From positions 1 through 35,722 of IMG/VR virus record IMGVR_UViG_3300032516_000087: a stretch of DNA of 35,722 nt. One strand, written 5' to 3'. Position 1 is the first letter of the stretch; every line of letters begins with the position of its first letter. This document shows positions 29,607 to 35,722 of this stretch, piece by piece. A model generated the notes under the pieces. That model was not told where the DNA came from, did no database searches, and worked only from the letters and a program-made list of their open reading frames with translations. Made by a program: the position numbers and the translations under genes. This DNA comes from a virus.

Positions 29607-32267
29607 TTACTTCTTCGGCTTCGGCGGTGCGGCGCTGCTTCCACCGGAGTCCGAAACCTTCGCCCCGATGATGTTGCCATTGTTGTCGAACTGGAATTGC
29701 ACGTTGCGATCCGGCCGGCTGTTGTCGACCTGAACCACGATCGGGGCCGGCGCGGGCGTGGGCGCCGCTGCGGCCGGGGCCGGCGCCGCCTTCGCCGCCT
29801 CCTGTCCTGACCGCGCGACCTCTTTTACCGCTGCCGAGTGCTCCTTGCCCTGGGCGGTCATATCGGCTTTGAGGGTCTTTACCTGGAGTGCCAGCGAGTC
29901 GATCACCTTGCCGAGCCGCGTTTCGACGTCGGCGGAATCCTTGGCGATGCTGGCCGCCTTGACCGTCGCATCGGCGCGCAACCGTTCGGCCTCGACCACG
30001 GCATCAGCCGCAGCCTTCGCCGCGTCGCGCGAGGCCGTGGCGGTGGCGTCGACCTTGTAGCGTTCGGCCGCGGCCCGCTCGCGCGCCTCGTCGGCCTTGA
30101 CCGCTGTTTGGTCGGCCTTGTCCTTCAAGGAAACCTGCATCTGTGCCAACTGTTGTTTCGAATCCTCCAGCTGGGTTTGCAACTGTTGAATCTCACCGTA
30201 GAGCGGGTGCTGGGTCGCATCCTGGCCATCGGCGCCGATCTTGGCCAGCGCCGCTTTCGTTTCTGCCTGGAGCTTCTCGACCATCGCCTGTTTCGTCGCC
30301 AGGTCGAGCTCGACCGCCCGCTGTTGGATCGCCGCGGCCTGTTGCTCGGCCTGCGCCTTGGCCTGCGCTTCGGCCTGCGCTTCCGGCGTGTCGGGCGCAT
30401 TGGGATCGGCGTGCCCGGTGATTTTGCGCAACCGCTGTACGAACTCGTCTTTGTTGGGGATGTCGGAGAACTCGATCGCCAGGTCCAGCAGTTGCACCGA
30501 AAGCTCGGGCGGCAGCTGGGTTAGCAATTGCATCAGCGTGTCGAACATCGCCTGGCGCACGCCGGCCCGGAAGTCCTGTTCGGACACCACGAAATCGCTT
30601 TGCGTGGCGGTGATGTCGTTGACCTTGCCGGTGTCAGGATCCTGTTGGTTCAGGTACAACCATTCGGCATTGCCGCGCGCATCGGTGAGGCGCATCACCC
30701 TGGCTTCGGTCATAAACTGGCGCACCAGGGACAGCTTCTTTTCCCCGCTGGCCTGCACCGCCATGCGCAGGTTGTCGAAAATGCGCTCGGTGATGATCGA
30801 GCCCTGGGTCTGCCGCGCCAGCACCGCGCGCCCGCTGACGGCGTTGGTTTCGCGGCCCATGTTCTCGTTGGTGAGGCCGCCCGACTCCTGGAACAGCGCA
30901 AGCTCTTGCGCCATCAGCTTCAGGTCGCCCTCGGCCATGTTGAAGTCGGTACGGTATTCCAACTTGGCGCCGCGCTTCACCCGCACGATGCCGTTGGGAT
31001 CGCGCACCTGTTCGATCAATTCGGTCCAGTCGTCGGTGGCGTCATCGTCGACTACCACCTGTTGCGAGGAAACTCGGTACAGCGAGCGGGCGAAACGCTT
31101 GTTGACGTCCTCCTGGATCCCACGCAGGTTGCGGGTGGCCCCGTAGGGTTGGTTGTCGCGCGCGCGGCGGTAGCACCAGATCGGCGTCAGGCTGAAACCG
31201 TCGTGCTTGTACGGGGAGCGCCCATGCCCAAGCATGCCGCGCTCGGTCATCATGGCGTAGTGCATGCGCAGCTTCGAGGTTTTCCACAGCCGCGTGTTGC
31301 CGATCGCCGCGGCCGACGTGTGGGCCGTGTTCGTGTCGTCGAACTCCTGGCCGTTGTGCTCGCCCACGCACAGGGTCACGCTGCACGGCGCCCGGTACTG
31401 AAACTCGATGAGGCGCACCCGCTGACGGTTGCCGTAGCGCAGCATGGTGCCGCTGGTCTGGTAGACAAACCCGTTCCAGGTGCGCCCGGTGTAGGGCTCC
31501 CAATCGCCCAGCTTTTGGCCCAGGTAGAACTGCTCGTCCCTCTCCTTTTCCGGGTCGTAGCCTTCGGCCACCAGTTTCAAGTGCGCGGCCTTGTCCGGGT
31601 ACATCGAAATGGACACGTCCAGGTCCACCCACCGCTCGCGGAAAATGTACCTGGCGTCGGCCATGTCGAGCTCGTTGCTGGCCGAGTCGTGCCAAACATT
31701 GCGCCACGATTCATAGCGGCAAGTGAGCGGTTCGGCCGTGGGGTCCGGGTTGATCGAGTCCTCGATCCAGCCCACTCCGACCGTGACCGCATCATCGAAC
31801 GCCCGCGACCGATGGAACCGGGATTTGTTCACATCGTCCACGTACTTCAAGACATCCGACTGTGCTTGCGCCCCGTCGACGTCGTCCTTCGTCCGCGGCA
31901 GGATCTTGTAATCGGTGCGGGTGCGCCGTTCGGTCCCGAGCAACCATTCGATGTGCGGCAGGATCCGGTTGAAGGAAACGGGCTCCTGGCCGCGATCGCG
32001 CAACACCTTGGCATCAGCCGCCGACCATTGCAGCCCGTCGCGGAAATCCGCATCCGTCGACATTTCATCGCGCCCGGCCTGGCTGCGCTCTTTCTCGGTG
32101 GTACGCCAGTCGAGCAGCTTGTTGAACAGGTCGCGCTCGGCCTCGCTCGGGTCAATCTCGACGGTGGTATCCGCGCCGGCCTTGCGCGCGCTGGCTTCCG
32201 CGGCGGCCACGAACGGATCGTGCGCGCCCTCAGTAGCCCAATTCTCGACGCCGTTGATGATGTTCAT
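29607..32267 (-). CDS. Portal protein, P22 type with long C-terminal coiled coil, 886 residues
   Basis: The N-terminal 'W...D...F..GLQW...D' block (residues 60-85), then EWLLGTERRTRTDYKILPR (107-125) and the VTVGVGWIED and TRNLRGIQEDVNKRFARSL blocks, are the signature of P22-like portals. Residues 450-510 match the crown/wing region (QESGGLTNENMGRETNAVSGRA). From about residue 628 to 835 the protein is an Ala/Gln/Glu/Lys-rich coiled coil, then a Pro/Ala linker and a short disordered end. P22 has a long helical barrel here; a coiled coil of about 200 residues is compatible with that. The portal forms the dodecameric gate for DNA and docks the terminase. Its ATG overlaps the upstream stop as ATGA. 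Confidence 0.9.
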   Translation of the reverse strand: MNIINGVENWATEGAHDPFVAAAEASARKAGADTTVEIDPSEAERDLFNKLLDWRTTEKERSQAGRDEMSTDADFRDGLQWSAADAKVLRDRGQEPVSFNRILPHIEWLLGTERRTRTDYKILPRTKDDVDGAQAQSDVLKYVDDVNKSRFHRSRAFDDAVTVGVGWIEDSINPDPTAEPLTCRYESWRNVWHDSASNELDMADARYIFRERWVDLDVSISMYPDKAAHLKLVAEGYDPEKERDEQFYLGQKLGDWEPYTGRTWNGFVYQTSGTMLRYGNRQRVRLIEFQYRAPCSVTLCVGEHNGQEFDDTNTAHTSAAAIGNTRLWKTSKLRMHYAMMTERGMLGHGRSPYKHDGFSLTPIWCYRRARDNQPYGATRNLRGIQEDVNKRFARSLYRVSSQQVVVDDDATDDWTELIEQVRDPNGIVRVKRGAKLEYRTDFNMAEGDLKLMAQELALFQESGGLTNENMGRETNAVSGRAVLARQTQGSIITERIFDNLRMAVQASGEKKLSLVRQFMTEARVMRLTDARGNAEWLYLNQQDPDTGKVNDITATQSDFVVSEQDFRAGVRQAMFDTLMQLLTQLPPELSVQLLDLAIEFSDIPNKDEFVQRLRKITGHADPNAPDTPEAQAEAQAKAQAEQQAAAIQQRAVELDLATKQAMVEKLQAETKAALAKIGADGQDATQHPLYGEIQQLQTQLEDSKQQLAQMQVSLKDKADQTAVKADEARERAAAERYKVDATATASRDAAKAAADAVVEAERLRADATVKAASIAKDSADVETRLGKVIDSLALQVKTLKADMTAQGKEHSAAVKEVARSGQEAAKAAPAPAAAAPTPAPAPIVVQVDNSRPDRNVQFQFDNNGNIIGAKVSDSGGSSAAPPKPKK

Positions 32268-32659
32268 TCGAACCTCTGCGCCAGATTTTCGCGGCCGTTG
32301 ACGCTGATTATGGCCTCATCGACCACCCGCTTGAGTTCGTTCGGTTTGGGCGGCATGGCGATAAGTAACGGTATCCATTCAAGAATTGCATCCCGGATGC
32401 GCCACGTGGTGTGCTTGGTCAGGTCCATCCCGAGGGTGTCGGCGATCGCCAAGGTTTTGAGGATCCACTGTGGTTCGGTCAGGTTCAGATACCACGGGAT
32501 CGCCGATTCGCAGATCACGTGGACGCCGCCGCTCGGTTTGGGGCGAACCGGGCAAAGGATCAGCGCAGGCTCGCTACCCACGTACTGGAAGGTTCCAAGG
32601 ATGTCCCCCTTGACCCGCTGCTCGGTGCAATTCAAACCGACGACGATGCTCTCAGGCAT
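32264..32659 (-). CDS. Small protein of unknown function, 131 residues
   Basis: A mixed alpha/beta protein: residues 1-60 are beta (MPESIVVGLNCTEQRVKGD, GTFQYVGSEPALILC), then a helical 'TLAIADTLGMDLTKHTTWRI' and a charged C-terminus. GGGGAG is 8 bases before the ATG. It overlaps the portal start by 4 bases, so it is translationally coupled to the portal. No enzyme or membrane motif. Function unknown; conserved placement next to the portal would suggest a head-assembly role. Confidence 0.68.
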   Translation of the reverse strand: MPESIVVGLNCTEQRVKGDILGTFQYVGSEPALILCPVRPKPSGGVHVICESAIPWYLNLTEPQWILKTLAIADTLGMDLTKHTTWRIRDAILEWIPLLIAMPPKPNELKRVVDEAIISVNGRENLAQRFE

Positions 32660-32671
32660 GGCTGCGCTCCC

Positions 32672-32854
32672 CTATCGCCGCTGCGGCGGGCCCCGTTTGG
32701 TGACCCCTTGCGAGGCGATCATCTGGCGCATCATGTTGCGCTGCGTCGCCTTGGGTGGCGGCGCCATTGGCGGGGCTCCCGCGGGCATCATAGGCTGGCC
32801 CTGCTGCTTTTTGACGGCCATGGGGGAATCGGTGTGGACGATCGTTTTTGCCAT
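32672..32854 (-). CDS. Small basic Met/Pro-rich protein, 60 residues
   Basis: ATG at 32854 is preferred over an upstream in-frame start because GAGGA precedes it at about 5 bases. The protein (MAKTIVHTDSPMAVKKQQG, then a Met/Pro-rich middle and a basic RGPPQRR end) has no hydrophobic segment long enough for a holin and no recognised family. It lies just downstream of the endolysin gene. Its basic, disordered character fits a nucleic-acid or membrane-surface accessory protein, but this is a guess. Confidence 0.6.
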   Translation of the reverse strand: MAKTIVHTDSPMAVKKQQGQPMMPAGAPPMAPPPKATQRNMMRQMIASQGVTKRGPPQRR

Positions 32855-32885
32855 GTGGATCCTCAATTGGTCCAGGCGAGCGCGG

Positions 32886-33353
32886 TCACGCGAGCGACCC
32901 ACCAGCGTCCGAATAGGCGTCGAGCGCGTACTGAAGCGATCGCTTCGGCTGGGGGTAGTGGCTCGCCGGCAAGGATGCCCATATGCTAGAGCACTTGTCC
33001 AAAGCTTCCTGCACCCGGCCGGCTTTCACATCGGCCATCGCATGGGCGTCGGCGATCAATTCCATTGCGGCTTTGTCCTGCGACTCGGGGGAAAAGTCGG
33101 GCAGCTTGAGCCTGGACTGGAGCCGATCCCAGGTCCAACGGATGAACTGGTACGCTCCTGCCGCGGTGGTGTAATTGACCACGCCATCGGTTTGGGTGAA
33201 GGGGAATTTCCGCCTGGGATGATCGGCAAAGCTGGTGAAGGTGCGCCCCGGCGCCGGGTAGCCGAAAAGTGCCCGATACCCATCCGGCCCGGCCGTACCT
33301 TCGCATTTTCGGATCAGCATAAGGAAGGCGGCGACGTTTTGATCCTGGGCCAT
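32886..33353 (-). CDS. Endolysin, lambda R-like lysozyme/transglycosylase, 155 residues
   Basis: The layout is that of lambda R: MLIRKCEGTAG with catalytic Glu at residue 18, then FTSFADHPRRKFPF, then the YTTAAGAYQFIRWTWDR block and FSPESQDKAAM, then a C-terminal CSSIWASLPASHYPQ. The spacing of Glu18, the 'D-H-P-R' segment and the 'A-G-x-Y-Q-F' segment agrees with the family. Length is right. These enzymes cleave the glycan strand of peptidoglycan to release progeny. No signal peptide is visible, so a holin-type partner is required. Translation appears coupled to a tiny ORF that ends 4 bases upstream, since no good ribosome-binding site precedes the ATG. Confidence 0.88.
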   Translation of the reverse strand: MAQDQNVAAFLMLIRKCEGTAGPDGYRALFGYPAPGRTFTSFADHPRRKFPFTQTDGVVNYTTAAGAYQFIRWTWDRLQSRLKLPDFSPESQDKAAMELIADAHAMADVKAGRVQEALDKCSSIWASLPASHYPQPKRSLQYALDAYSDAGGSLA

Positions 33354-33357
33354 GGTT

Positions 33358-33432
33358 TCACGTGGAGCAAGGCGCCCCGAGGCCGAGTTGGAGCGCGATC
33401 GCCGCCGCGAGCACGCCGAGCAAGTGCATCAT
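33358..33432 (-). CDS. Tiny hydrophobic peptide, candidate lysis-related, 24 residues
   Basis: ATG-ATG at 33432/33429 overlaps the stop of the DUF2829 gene (ATGA), and TGA at 33358-33360 lies 4 bases before the endolysin ATG. The product (MMHLLGVLAAAIALQLGLG, ending APCST) is one hydrophobic stretch of about 18 residues with no charge except His3. It fills the gap exactly and would supply coupled translation into the endolysin gene, which otherwise lacks a ribosome-binding site. It could be a minimal pinholin-like or leader peptide. It is too short for usual holin families, so I call it a candidate only. Confidence 0.45.
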   Translation of the reverse strand: MMHLLGVLAAAIALQLGLGAPCST

Positions 33433-33662
33433 GGCGCCAGCAAGATGGTCACGGCCCAATCGTCGGCCAGGGCATCAGTCTGCGTGCACAACCAGGGCAC
33501 CATGTCGCCGGTGACGGTGCGCATGTAGATGTACGGCAGGGTCATTTTGCTGTTGGCGTCGGGCCGCTGAATGGCGATCCACATGCCTTTGCCGTCCCAC
33601 CCGGAGCGCGAAACCCTGGCCCCGGCCTGCATCGCCTCCAAGGCTTGCGAATAATTCATCAT
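33429..33662 (-). CDS. DUF2829 protein, Tad2-like anti-Thoeris candidate, 77 residues
   Basis: The sequence (MMNYSQALEAMQAGARVSRSG, W22, MWIAI, then the C-terminal 'W-L-C-T-Q-T-D-A-L-A-D-D-W-A-V' at 57-71) matches the DUF2829 pattern 'AL..L..G..V.R.GW...MW...........L..T..D..A.DW'. DUF2829 is the family of Thoeris anti-defense 2 (Tad2), which binds and sequesters the NAD-derived gcADPR signal of Thoeris. Some members also bind CBASS cyclic nucleotides. Older annotation names the family a type I TA toxin. Length is close to known Tad2 proteins. AAGGA about 6 bases before the first of two adjacent ATG codons. It follows a second DUF2829 gene and precedes the lysis genes. Activity is inferred from family. 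Confidence 0.75.
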   Translation of the reverse strand: MMNYSQALEAMQAGARVSRSGWDGKGMWIAIQRPDANSKMTLPYIYMRTVTGDMVPWLCTQTDALADDWAVTILLAP

Positions 33663-33672
33663 CGTTTTTCCT

Positions 33673-33954
33673 TCACGGTTGGACGGCCTGCCAGTCCGTC
33701 GCCAACAGGTCGGTTTGACCAATCAGCCACGGTGACAGGGTGTTGTTCGGCTGGCGTTGCATGATCGGGTTGGCGTAAACCCGACCGTCATTGCCGGGGA
33801 GCGCCACTTGCAACCACATCGACAGGTCTTGTGCTGGGACCGCTGGATTCGGAGGGTTGGCCGGGACGGCGGGGATTTTCTTGACCCAGCCGACCCGCTG
33901 GACGAACGCGGCGCCGGTGCGCAGCTGGGTGAGCGCCCAGGAGAAATCTGCCAT
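33673..33954 (-). CDS. Second DUF2829/Tad2-like protein, 93 residues
   Basis: The same family layout as the next gene: MADFSWALTQLRTGAAFVQR, GW at 22-23, a Pro/Ala-rich insertion (29-41), DLSMWLQVALPG at 43-54 and the C-terminal WLIGQTDLLATDWQAV (76-91). It differs from its neighbour mainly by the Pro/Asn-rich insertion between the Trp and the MWL strand. The ATG at 33954 overlaps the TerL stop as TAATG. A longer frame upstream would run antisense-like through terL and is not supported. Two adjacent, clearly diverged copies suggest specialisation, for example for different signal molecules, which is inference. Confidence 0.75.
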   Translation of the reverse strand: MADFSWALTQLRTGAAFVQRVGWVKKIPAVPANPPNPAVPAQDLSMWLQVALPGNDGRVYANPIMQRQPNNTLSPWLIGQTDLLATDWQAVQP

Positions 33955-35480
33955 TACACCCGTCCCGTCGAGGGTAGCCGGTTGCGCCCGCGGCCACCGA
34001 GTTTCCAGCCCATTGCGAACTGCTGGAAGGCGTCGGCCAGGTGGGAAAACTCGTCGTGTTTTGGTTCCTCGCGCCAAATGCCCTGCTTGTCGTCCCAAAC
34101 CTTGGTGTACGTGTCCAGGGCGACGAGGCCCTCGGCGCAGCCTTCCGGGTCGAACCAGCATTGCGGCAGGATGTTGCGCGCGGCTTCGATGCTGTTCTGC
34201 TTGAGCGGGGTCCGGGGCACCACGATCACATCCGAGCTCGGGACGTTCATTTCCCGGAAGTAGTCGACCGCGGCTTTGCCGCCGGCCGCGGTCAGGTGTT
34301 GGTGTTCGGCATCGTGCGGCAGGTAGAATTTGCCGCGCAGCCAGCCCGTAGCGTTGATGATGTTCAGGAAGTGGGCGAAGCCCTCGCCGGATTGCTGGTA
34401 GGTTTTGAGGAAACGCGGTTGCCCGGCAACCTCCTGCATGAACCAGAGCGCCATGCGATCGCGGTGCCCCAAGTCCCAAAACGTGTGCACCGGCACCGAG
34501 AGGGCAACCGGGATGCGGCGGATCTGGCCGGCGTGGCGTATTTGCGCCATCTGGTTGCGGAAGTAGGCCCCTTCGATTGATTGCTCAAACGCCTCGTCGA
34601 TCGTGCTCGGGTATTCCTGCTTCATATCCTGCTTCAATTCGCGTTCCTTGAGCACGTACCAGGCGCGTTGACCTGGGCTCAGGGTGGTGCGGGTGCTCGC
34701 TTCGACGCGATCGAAATAGGCGGTTTTTTCGGACGGGATCACTACCCCTTCGGGGTCCGCGGTGTAGTCAAGGTCATCGAACCAGGCGAAGAAGTGCAGC
34801 TTCCACTCCATTTCACGCAGCGGCGCCGGGTCGTCAGCGCGCTCGCGCGCCGTCTTAACCATTTCGAAAAACTCCCCGGAGCGGCCCTCGGCCGTGCTTT
34901 CGACAAAGCCGAATTGGCCGGCGGCCAGCGTTTGCAGGGTGCCGGTTTTGACCTCCTTGGCCCGGTCGGGGTTTTTCTTGCAGATCTTCCCGTACTCGGA
35001 AACGTGCAGCACTTGGGTTGTGCCTGAGCGCAACGACGTGGCCACGCGAGTCCTCGAGCCGTTGGAGAAGGCTAACTCCCCCGCTCGATCGTTGATCGCT
35101 GGGCGCTGCTCCTTCAACCAGTCGGGCAGAGAATCATAGGCGAATTTGATCTTGAGCTCGAAAATCGCCTGCGCCGATTCAAGGTCATGGGCGACCACGC
35201 CAGCCTGCACATTGGCGGTGAACAGGCAGGTATCGAGGATCAAAAGCTGGATGAGGGTCGAGAATCCCAATTGCCGAGCCTTGACGATGATGTTCAGAAA
35301 ATGCAGGTTGGCCAGTAGGCGCTGTTGTGCGAGGTTTGGCACAAAGCGAACTTTGTGGCCCTGCTTATCTAGGATCCAGTAAAGGTTACAGAGTCGCCAC
35401 TCCCGGTCACCGTAGAGGGTTACCAACTCCTGGGCTTCGGGCGAGAATGGCCGATCGGCGTCAGGCGGCATTGCGCGCAT
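33954..35480 (-). CDS. terL: Terminase large subunit, 508 residues
   Basis: This is the packaging motor and nuclease. ATPase motifs: Walker A variant ARQLGFST (68-75), the aspartate/glutamate motif HVSEYGK (159-165) and the coupling motif VESTAEG (193-199). Nuclease motifs: Asp336 in FWDLGHRD, Asp390 in YLPHDAE and Asp476 in KHDEFSHLADAF, the usual acidic triad of the RNase H-like domain. Length is normal. The large-subunit variant with Gly-Phe-Ser-Thr in place of Gly-Lys-Thr/Ser is common in this group of phages. An in-frame TGA lies 12 codons upstream of the ATG at 35480, so the gene starts here or at Met4. No strong ribosome-binding site is visible. No small subunit was recognised in the window. 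Confidence 0.93.
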   Translation of the reverse strand: MRAMPPDADRPFSPEAQELVTLYGDREWRLCNLYWILDKQGHKVRFVPNLAQQRLLANLHFLNIIVKARQLGFSTLIQLLILDTCLFTANVQAGVVAHDLESAQAIFELKIKFAYDSLPDWLKEQRPAINDRAGELAFSNGSRTRVATSLRSGTTQVLHVSEYGKICKKNPDRAKEVKTGTLQTLAAGQFGFVESTAEGRSGEFFEMVKTARERADDPAPLREMEWKLHFFAWFDDLDYTADPEGVVIPSEKTAYFDRVEASTRTTLSPGQRAWYVLKERELKQDMKQEYPSTIDEAFEQSIEGAYFRNQMAQIRHAGQIRRIPVALSVPVHTFWDLGHRDRMALWFMQEVAGQPRFLKTYQQSGEGFAHFLNIINATGWLRGKFYLPHDAEHQHLTAAGGKAAVDYFREMNVPSSDVIVVPRTPLKQNSIEAARNILPQCWFDPEGCAEGLVALDTYTKVWDDKQGIWREEPKHDEFSHLADAFQQFAMGWKLGGRGRNRLPSTGRV

Positions 35481-35548
35481 GATGCCAGCAACGACGGCCG
35501 GCCGGGCGGAAAATCAAGCGAAGGGGCGGGGGCAGACGAGCGCGCGGT

Positions 35549-35722
35549 CTACCTGGACAGCACCCAATACGGCCGCAACTCGACCGACTCGGGCGGTGGC
35601 ACCACGCCAGGACAAACGAGCGTCACGGTCGCGCCGTCCGCGCTGCGCCAGAATTTCCACCCCGAGCAGATGCCACGAATCGTAACCTGCCGCGACCCGC
35701 TGGCATCCCAGGCGATGCAGCG
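35549..35722 (-). CDS. 3' end of a gene of unknown function (57 residues visible)
   Basis: The minus-strand frame entering from the right edge is open for 57 codons and ends in TAG at 35549. The visible end (RCIAWDASGSRQVTIRGICSG ... PYWVLSR, internal residues omitted) is beta-rich with Trp, Cys and Gly. Nothing lets me name it. Upstream of terL one often finds the terminase small subunit, but this fragment does not resemble the helix-turn-helix end of one. About 68 bases separate it from terL and hold no recognisable element. Confidence 0.5.
   Translation of the reverse strand, partial: RCIAWDASGSRQVTIRGICSGWKFWRSADGATVTLVCPGVVPPPESVELRPYWVLSR

Noticed and set aside
30528-33764. A 1,078-codon open frame on the plus strand
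   Set aside because: It spans antisense across portal, endolysin and DUF2829 genes with recognisable minus-strand products. The translation has no coherent domains.
33673-34479. A 268-codon version of the second DUF2829 gene
   Set aside because: The upstream part lies inside terL in another frame and is Arg/Pro-rich; the family N-terminus begins at the ATG that overlaps the terL stop.
1-35722. tRNA genes, CRISPR arrays, insertion sequences or an integrase
   Set aside because: I saw no cloverleaf, no direct repeat-spacer pattern, no terminal inverted repeats with a transposase and no recombinase motif. Whether this is a lytic phage or a prophage cannot be decided from the window.

Overview
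The window looks like about 36 kb of a GC-rich (by eye, low-to-mid 60s percent) tailed-phage or prophage genome. Every gene I can support lies on the minus strand, so transcription runs from the right end of the window to the left. The content fits a short-tailed (podovirus-like) phage of a high-GC proteobacterium. There is a large terminase, a P22-type portal, an N4 gp56-type major capsid protein, a nozzle-like tail protein and several fiber-like proteins. I see no tape-measure gene and no tail-tube gene. The giant multi-domain gene at the left edge recalls the very large DarB/Bcep22-type virion proteins, now called polyvalent proteins. The host assignment is inference from base composition and gene content only.

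Layout in transcription order: (1) 35.7-33.95 kb: the 3' end of an unknown gene, then terL. (2) 33.95-32.67 kb: two adjacent DUF2829 (Tad2-like, anti-Thoeris) genes, a 24-codon hydrophobic peptide, a lambda R-like endolysin and a small basic protein. (3) 32.66-29.6 kb: a small protein and the portal. (4) 29.6-25.4 kb: minor virion proteins and an 836-residue fiber-like protein, with a glycine-rich head and a long region of 20-residue repeats. (5) 25.4-22.5 kb: scaffold-like protein, a CsrA-like RNA-binding regulator, the major capsid protein and a decoration-like protein, closed by an intrinsic terminator. (6) 22.5-20.9 kb: connector/adaptor genes, the last carrying a terminator inside its own stop region. 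(7) 20.9-12.5 kb: fiber, nozzle and tip genes, mostly joined by ATGA/GTGA/TAATG overlaps. (8) 12.5-9.8 kb: a GNAT-fold protein and two candidate ejection proteins. (9) 9762 to beyond the left edge: a giant polyvalent protein with at least 3,254 residues visible.

The polyvalent protein strings together an Ala/Gly-rich hydrophobic region, a ddrB/ParB-like domain, an NMNAT/NadD-type nucleotidyltransferase, a zeta-toxin-type P-loop kinase, an N6-adenine methyltransferase and an SNF2-like helicase. Such proteins are thought to be packaged and injected with phage DNA to protect it. Between the kinase and methyltransferase the reading frame stays open through a low-complexity linker. Two small genes with strong ribosome-binding sites are nested there in another frame, and they carry the codon bias that the polyprotein frame lacks.

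The window therefore combines standard head/tail assembly with a probable counter-defense layer: the polyvalent protein, two Tad2-like signal sponges, and possibly NAD-related chemistry. It also has a possible translational regulator (CsrA-like) immediately upstream of the capsid gene.
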